A program made the translations under genes and the position numbers. 64,000 nucleotides of DNA from the NCBI GenBank assembly GCA_000469685.2, contig LS997564.1, forward strand, positions 5,978,591 to 6,042,590, written 5' to 3'. The notes under the pieces are model-generated. The model was not told the DNA's origin, did no database searches, and saw only the letters and a list, made by a program, of their open reading frames with translations. Shown here one piece after another: positions 60,851 through 64,000 of the stretch. The stretch comes from Haemonchus contortus (Eukaryota > Nematoda > Chromadorea > Rhabditida > Trichostrongylidae). The first letter of the stretch is position 1, and each line of letters starts with the position of its first letter.

Positions 60851-61111
60851 GAGTGGCAGGTGTAGTGGCAAGTGGCGCACTACCACACACGCATGGGCAC
60901 GGGTTCGAGTCCTGGACTGATGTCCACCTAAGTCAAGCAGACCTTACATCCCTCCGCAGTCGATTTCTCGGTAACAGACTCCTCCAGGATCTGACTGATA
61001 CGTCGGTTGGCCACCGCGAGCCATTGTACCGAACGCATAGGCATTGTACACGCCACTACGATTTTTAATGGATGTCGATGGCGAGTGCGCATCCTCACAT
61101 TGATAAACGCC
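60851..61111 (+). repeat. tRNA-derived SINE-like copy 5 (best B box)
   Basis: Head GTGTAGTGGCAAGTGGCGC with an A-box-like part and a B box GGGTTCGAGTCCTGG at 60901-60915. The family body follows (CGACT/TCGGTTGGCC, CACTACGATTTTTAATGG), ending TTGATAAACGCC. On the present evidence a SINE rather than a tRNA gene: no acceptor stem pairs around the boxes. Confidence 0.7.
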
Positions 61112-61711
61112 CAAAGATTTTGCCCTCCTACCTATTTAATCAAGGAAAAGACATTGTAAATGGGGTTTATTCGCCAATCATCATCAAAGATTCCAAACCA
61201 CCAAAGTCATGGTCCTTTCTTGGGTAGGTGGGATCGTCCACTGATCCAACTAAGGCCTTATGCCAATGGTCTACTGCGTGCGCCTAAAAGACCCTTCGTC
61301 GACTTTGTCGGGTTAAAGACGACCTTTTCCGGACTGACTTCATCATCTTACCTAAATGCTTGCTTACATTTTTCTTCTACGAATCATTTTGAGCGTTGAA
61401 AAATCACTTGATCGGTAAATAATCTACAAAACTGGAGCTTAGGGTTTTTCAAATCCTCCTCGAGAAACAGAGATCGTTCGCGTCAAAGCGACGACCGTTT
61501 TAATCAAGCAAAATATTATGCGAAAACGGAACCCCATAAGCCCTTCACCAAGGCTCAAACATAAGCTATTCAAGCAGCTTTTAGTAACCTCCATATATCA
61601 TTCGGCTGTTCTGAAGTTGTCAGTCAATGGTATCCACTCCCACAGCAGACAAAGCTATCGATTCCACTTAGCCTTTTTGGAACCCCAGTAGACAACGTTG
61701 AAATCACTCAC

Positions 61712-61832
61712 TTGGGAAGTTTCGCTGTAAATTGCTGAGTTCCTCGCCAAAATTGATCACAGTACCGTCGAAGGCTGTCACGGTAACCAGTGTAACATAG
61801 AACATGAAGAGAACGAGCCACAATCGATGCAT
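61712..61832 (-). CDS. First exon of an unidentified secreted protein
   Basis: Reading down from 61832 the frame encodes MHRLWLVLFMFYVTLVTVTA, a strong signal peptide, then FDGTVINFGEELSNLQRNFP, and meets a good donor (CCCAA then GTGAGT) at 61711. GATTTTAG lies four bases before the ATG, a likely spliced-leader acceptor like those of T1 and T3. Exon length 121, phase 1. I could not find exon 2 with confidence between 61.7 and 57.3 kb; a long first intron or an end outside recognisable sequence is possible. No Cys in the visible 40 residues; not an NTR first exon. Family unknown. Confidence 0.5.
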
Positions 61833-63429
61833 CACCCTAAAATCGTCGGAATGATAACTCGAATGGGAGGAGACGACGACGTGGATAGACCGGGTAGGAT
61901 ATCAGAGCAGATGATCCCTGTAGAATCCGATACAGAATTAGAAAAAACTAGCTAACAAGCAATCAGCTAATGCAGGGATCAAATTGGATTGCTGAAGACT
62001 CGAAGGTTTATTCACTCAAAACAGTCAGAACAGCTTAAGCAAGATAATGTAGAAAGGCTGCGCAGTGAAGACTTCCTGGGAACATTGGGAAAGAGTGCTC
62101 TGATGTGGTATCAACTCTGAGGAGACCCTTCAACCGAGGCCCACAGAGGGCTCTAGTACGAACATGCAATAAGAGGCATGCAGCTATCGTATGAGAAATT
62201 TTTAGTTTGAATACCCATTAAGCAGATTAGTTTTACTTTTTATGGGTGTACTTAGTTCTTCAGCTTCGTACTTTAAATAACGGGATCCATTTGGAAAGAA
62301 TGATGTTCCACATTCAAAATTTGAGATACCGCTAGAGAATAATGTTCTGCCCCTTTTCAGGTGATTGCAAAGTCAACTTACTTTCCAGAGCTTTTCAGTA
62401 AGAAGTAGACTACCTGCAAGGATTTGACTAAATTTCCCAGCGAGAAATTGGTGCAACTCAGGAGGTTTGGAGTTTCAGCCGCAGTAAAAAAGAGCCTAAT
62501 AAACCGGCGAACCAAACAGTCCTAGAAACAAGTAACTCCCCCGAAGACTGCAGTTCTGAGGATGTCCCCTCAACAACTCACTTCCTTTTTCTCTATCTAG
62601 GCCCATATTGCCTGACAGAGGATGAGCTCCGCTGAAGTGACTATCTACCTTTCTTCCTATGAGTAGTTGGCAAGGCTTTAACGCAATAAACTGGCTAGTC
62701 AGCTAGGCTGTCAGCAATGTGGATAAGGTGTAGTTTTTCCCAAAGACGATCTCGGACCGCCTTTCACATGGTTTACGGTTACTCAAGTTCAAGGTTTTGC
62801 CAAGCAGATGACAAAACAACTCGGTTACTAGAAAAAAAAGAGTATTTTATCCCCTAAATATCAGTATTTCGGAAAATACAAGATGACTTTGTTTTGCAAT
62901 TTGCCGCTAGGCCGCTAGATTGTTTTCAGAAGTTGAACTACGTGGACTCTGAGCTTGGAAGGTACCACATAAAAATCAGGAATTTCAAAGTACTGAAATG
63001 ACTACGACATGATAATTCTTCATTCTAAATAGGAGGAATAGCTAATAATAACGGTCATGGCTACTACTCTATGAATCGAAATCGATGTTCAGTGTTAGCA
63101 TTTTTCATCTTGTGCTGAAATTCTATGAAAGGACCTCAATCCGATCAGAAAAGGATGAAGTGTTCAGCCATTACAAGTCCACCTTTACAAGATTATTCGA
63201 AAGCTTACACCGAAAGTGAGCTTTCAAATATGAGTAAAACTGAGAAACAGCGTGATAGAGAAAGAAGAGCCATGATCTTTCAACCGCGGACTTCCTACCT
63301 ACGGCGCAGTTTTTAGCTCGACGTCTACCAGCTGCATCATGGTCCATCATATGTACAGGCTAAACTACTGAATGAGTAGAGGCTTTCACATGAGCCTAGT
63401 GATAAATTAAGTCCTACCATTGTCTATAA
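61833..63429. other. Upstream region of the 61.8-kb exon, unassigned
   Basis: AT-rich sequence without a recognisable gene or repeat; it should contain the promoter of the - strand exon at 61832. A 63-codon + frame at 63125-63316 is Arg/Ser-rich and unrecognised. Confidence 0.35.
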
Positions 63430-63715
63430 ATTGGTCCGTGCGCTACACATCAGTAGCGATTCCGTCCGAAGGATGCGCCCCACATTCGACTACCATTTGG
63501 AATAGCATACTGAATGCGTATGAGACCTTCACAATGACTTGCGGTAGCCAACCGATGTACAATTCAGTGCTCTTCCCCTCTCAGAAGAGTTTGATGCCAA
63601 TAACCGACCACGGAATGATGGAAAGTCTGGTTGGCTACATGGATACGAGCCGGGATTCGTATTCGAACCAGTGACGGCGTTTGTGATAGTGCGCCACTTG
63701 CAACTTCACCACATT
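63430..63715 (-). repeat. tRNA-derived SINE-like copy 6
   Basis: This antisense copy has GTATGAGACCTTCACAATGAC (trimmed at the ends), AGCCAACCGATG and, at the head, inverse B box GATTCGTATTCGAACCAGTG and inverse GTGGCGCACTATCACAAAC. The 84-codon + frame across it is repeat sequence. The last 285 bp of the window hold nothing I can assign. Confidence 0.6.
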
Positions 63716-64000
63716 CACCCCTTGTAACATAACAAGGGCTACACTAATCAAAGGGCTACACTAGGCTGTCGCTCCTTGAGCTTCGACGTGGCTCTTTTCG
63801 ATCACGTTCCAAAATCTTTGTTCACTTCCCACGCTTTGTGGTACGTACCATCCTTCCTATAAAAGAATTTGGTCAGGGAACTGAGAAAGAAAATTCAGGA
63901 AAATCATGAAAAACGTCAACTGCGTTACTCCTCTACCATTTCGACTGCCGTACATGATCTCCCCTTTTATGAATCGACCATACGACTTCTTGCCATTACC

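Noticed and set aside
60851..60930. Possible tRNA gene (A- and B-box-like sequence)
   Set aside because: No acceptor or anticodon stem pairs around the boxes, and the same head occurs in diverged copies with a fixed 3' body, so it is a SINE.

Overview
The window looks like nuclear DNA of a parasitic nematode, most likely a hookworm-type strongylid. It has short exons with GT-AG introns, and its genes begin next to AG acceptors that look like spliced-leader sites. The transposons are typical of clade V nematodes (mariner, Tc1, maT-like, Merlin, RTE and Penelope-like). The recognisable host genes encode small secreted one-domain proteins of the TIMP/netrin (NTR) type, a family known to be expanded in hookworms (Ac-TMP of Ancylostoma caninum, the netrin-fold protein AceES-2 of A. 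ceylanicum). The genus is an inference.

The core of the window (about 4.2-52.4 kb) is a cluster of these NTR genes, built by repeated segmental duplication. I call them T1 (4229-10280, +), T2A (21364-23649, +), T2B (31726-34365, +), T2C (47634-50020, +) and T3 (50516-52392, -). All have four coding exons with identical intron phases (1, 0, 1): exon 1 carries a signal peptide and the N-terminal Cys-x-Cys, exon 3 one Cys, exon 4 two. T1, T2A and T3 keep all six cysteines of an N-TIMP-like domain. T2B has lost the second Cys of Cys-x-Cys and its ancestral stop. T2C has lost the first Cys and is frameshifted near its end. Relics: the last two exons of a T1 copy (40166-40515) and two orphan last exons of T3 copies (about 25660-25768 and 35388-35497, both -).

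Flanking sequence is duplicated too: blocks at 10.3-11.8, 14.5-18.5 and 20.9-26.1 kb recur at 27.7-35.9 kb and 40.1-51.0 kb. Transposons sit in one copy of a block and are absent from the matching place in another, so several insertions have paralogous empty sites and must post-date the duplications. Named elements: Tc1-like (6119-7662, 43299-44786), mariners (9270-10140, 41417-42312, 45667-46357), maT/DDxD-like (15578-16858, 23795-25281, 56069-57329), Merlin (13127-14517), a Harbinger-like foldback with TAA target duplication (29492-30955), Penelope-like fragments (24.9, 27.0-27.7 and 34.8-35.3 kb), RTE remnants (7.7-8.9, 38.3-39.4 and 53.2-55.6 kb), a GC-rich palindromic MITE (39386-39634), a tRNA-derived SINE family, and a minisatellite family whose GT-rich leader has grown into a (GT)~100 tract (26333-26535).

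The edges (1-4.2 kb and 57.3-64 kb) are mostly SINEs and sequence I cannot assign. The exception is a first exon on the - strand (61712-61832) with a clear signal peptide. No rRNA gene, functional tRNA gene, CRISPR array or bacterial feature was seen. No expression or database evidence was available; family assignments rest on motif recognition.
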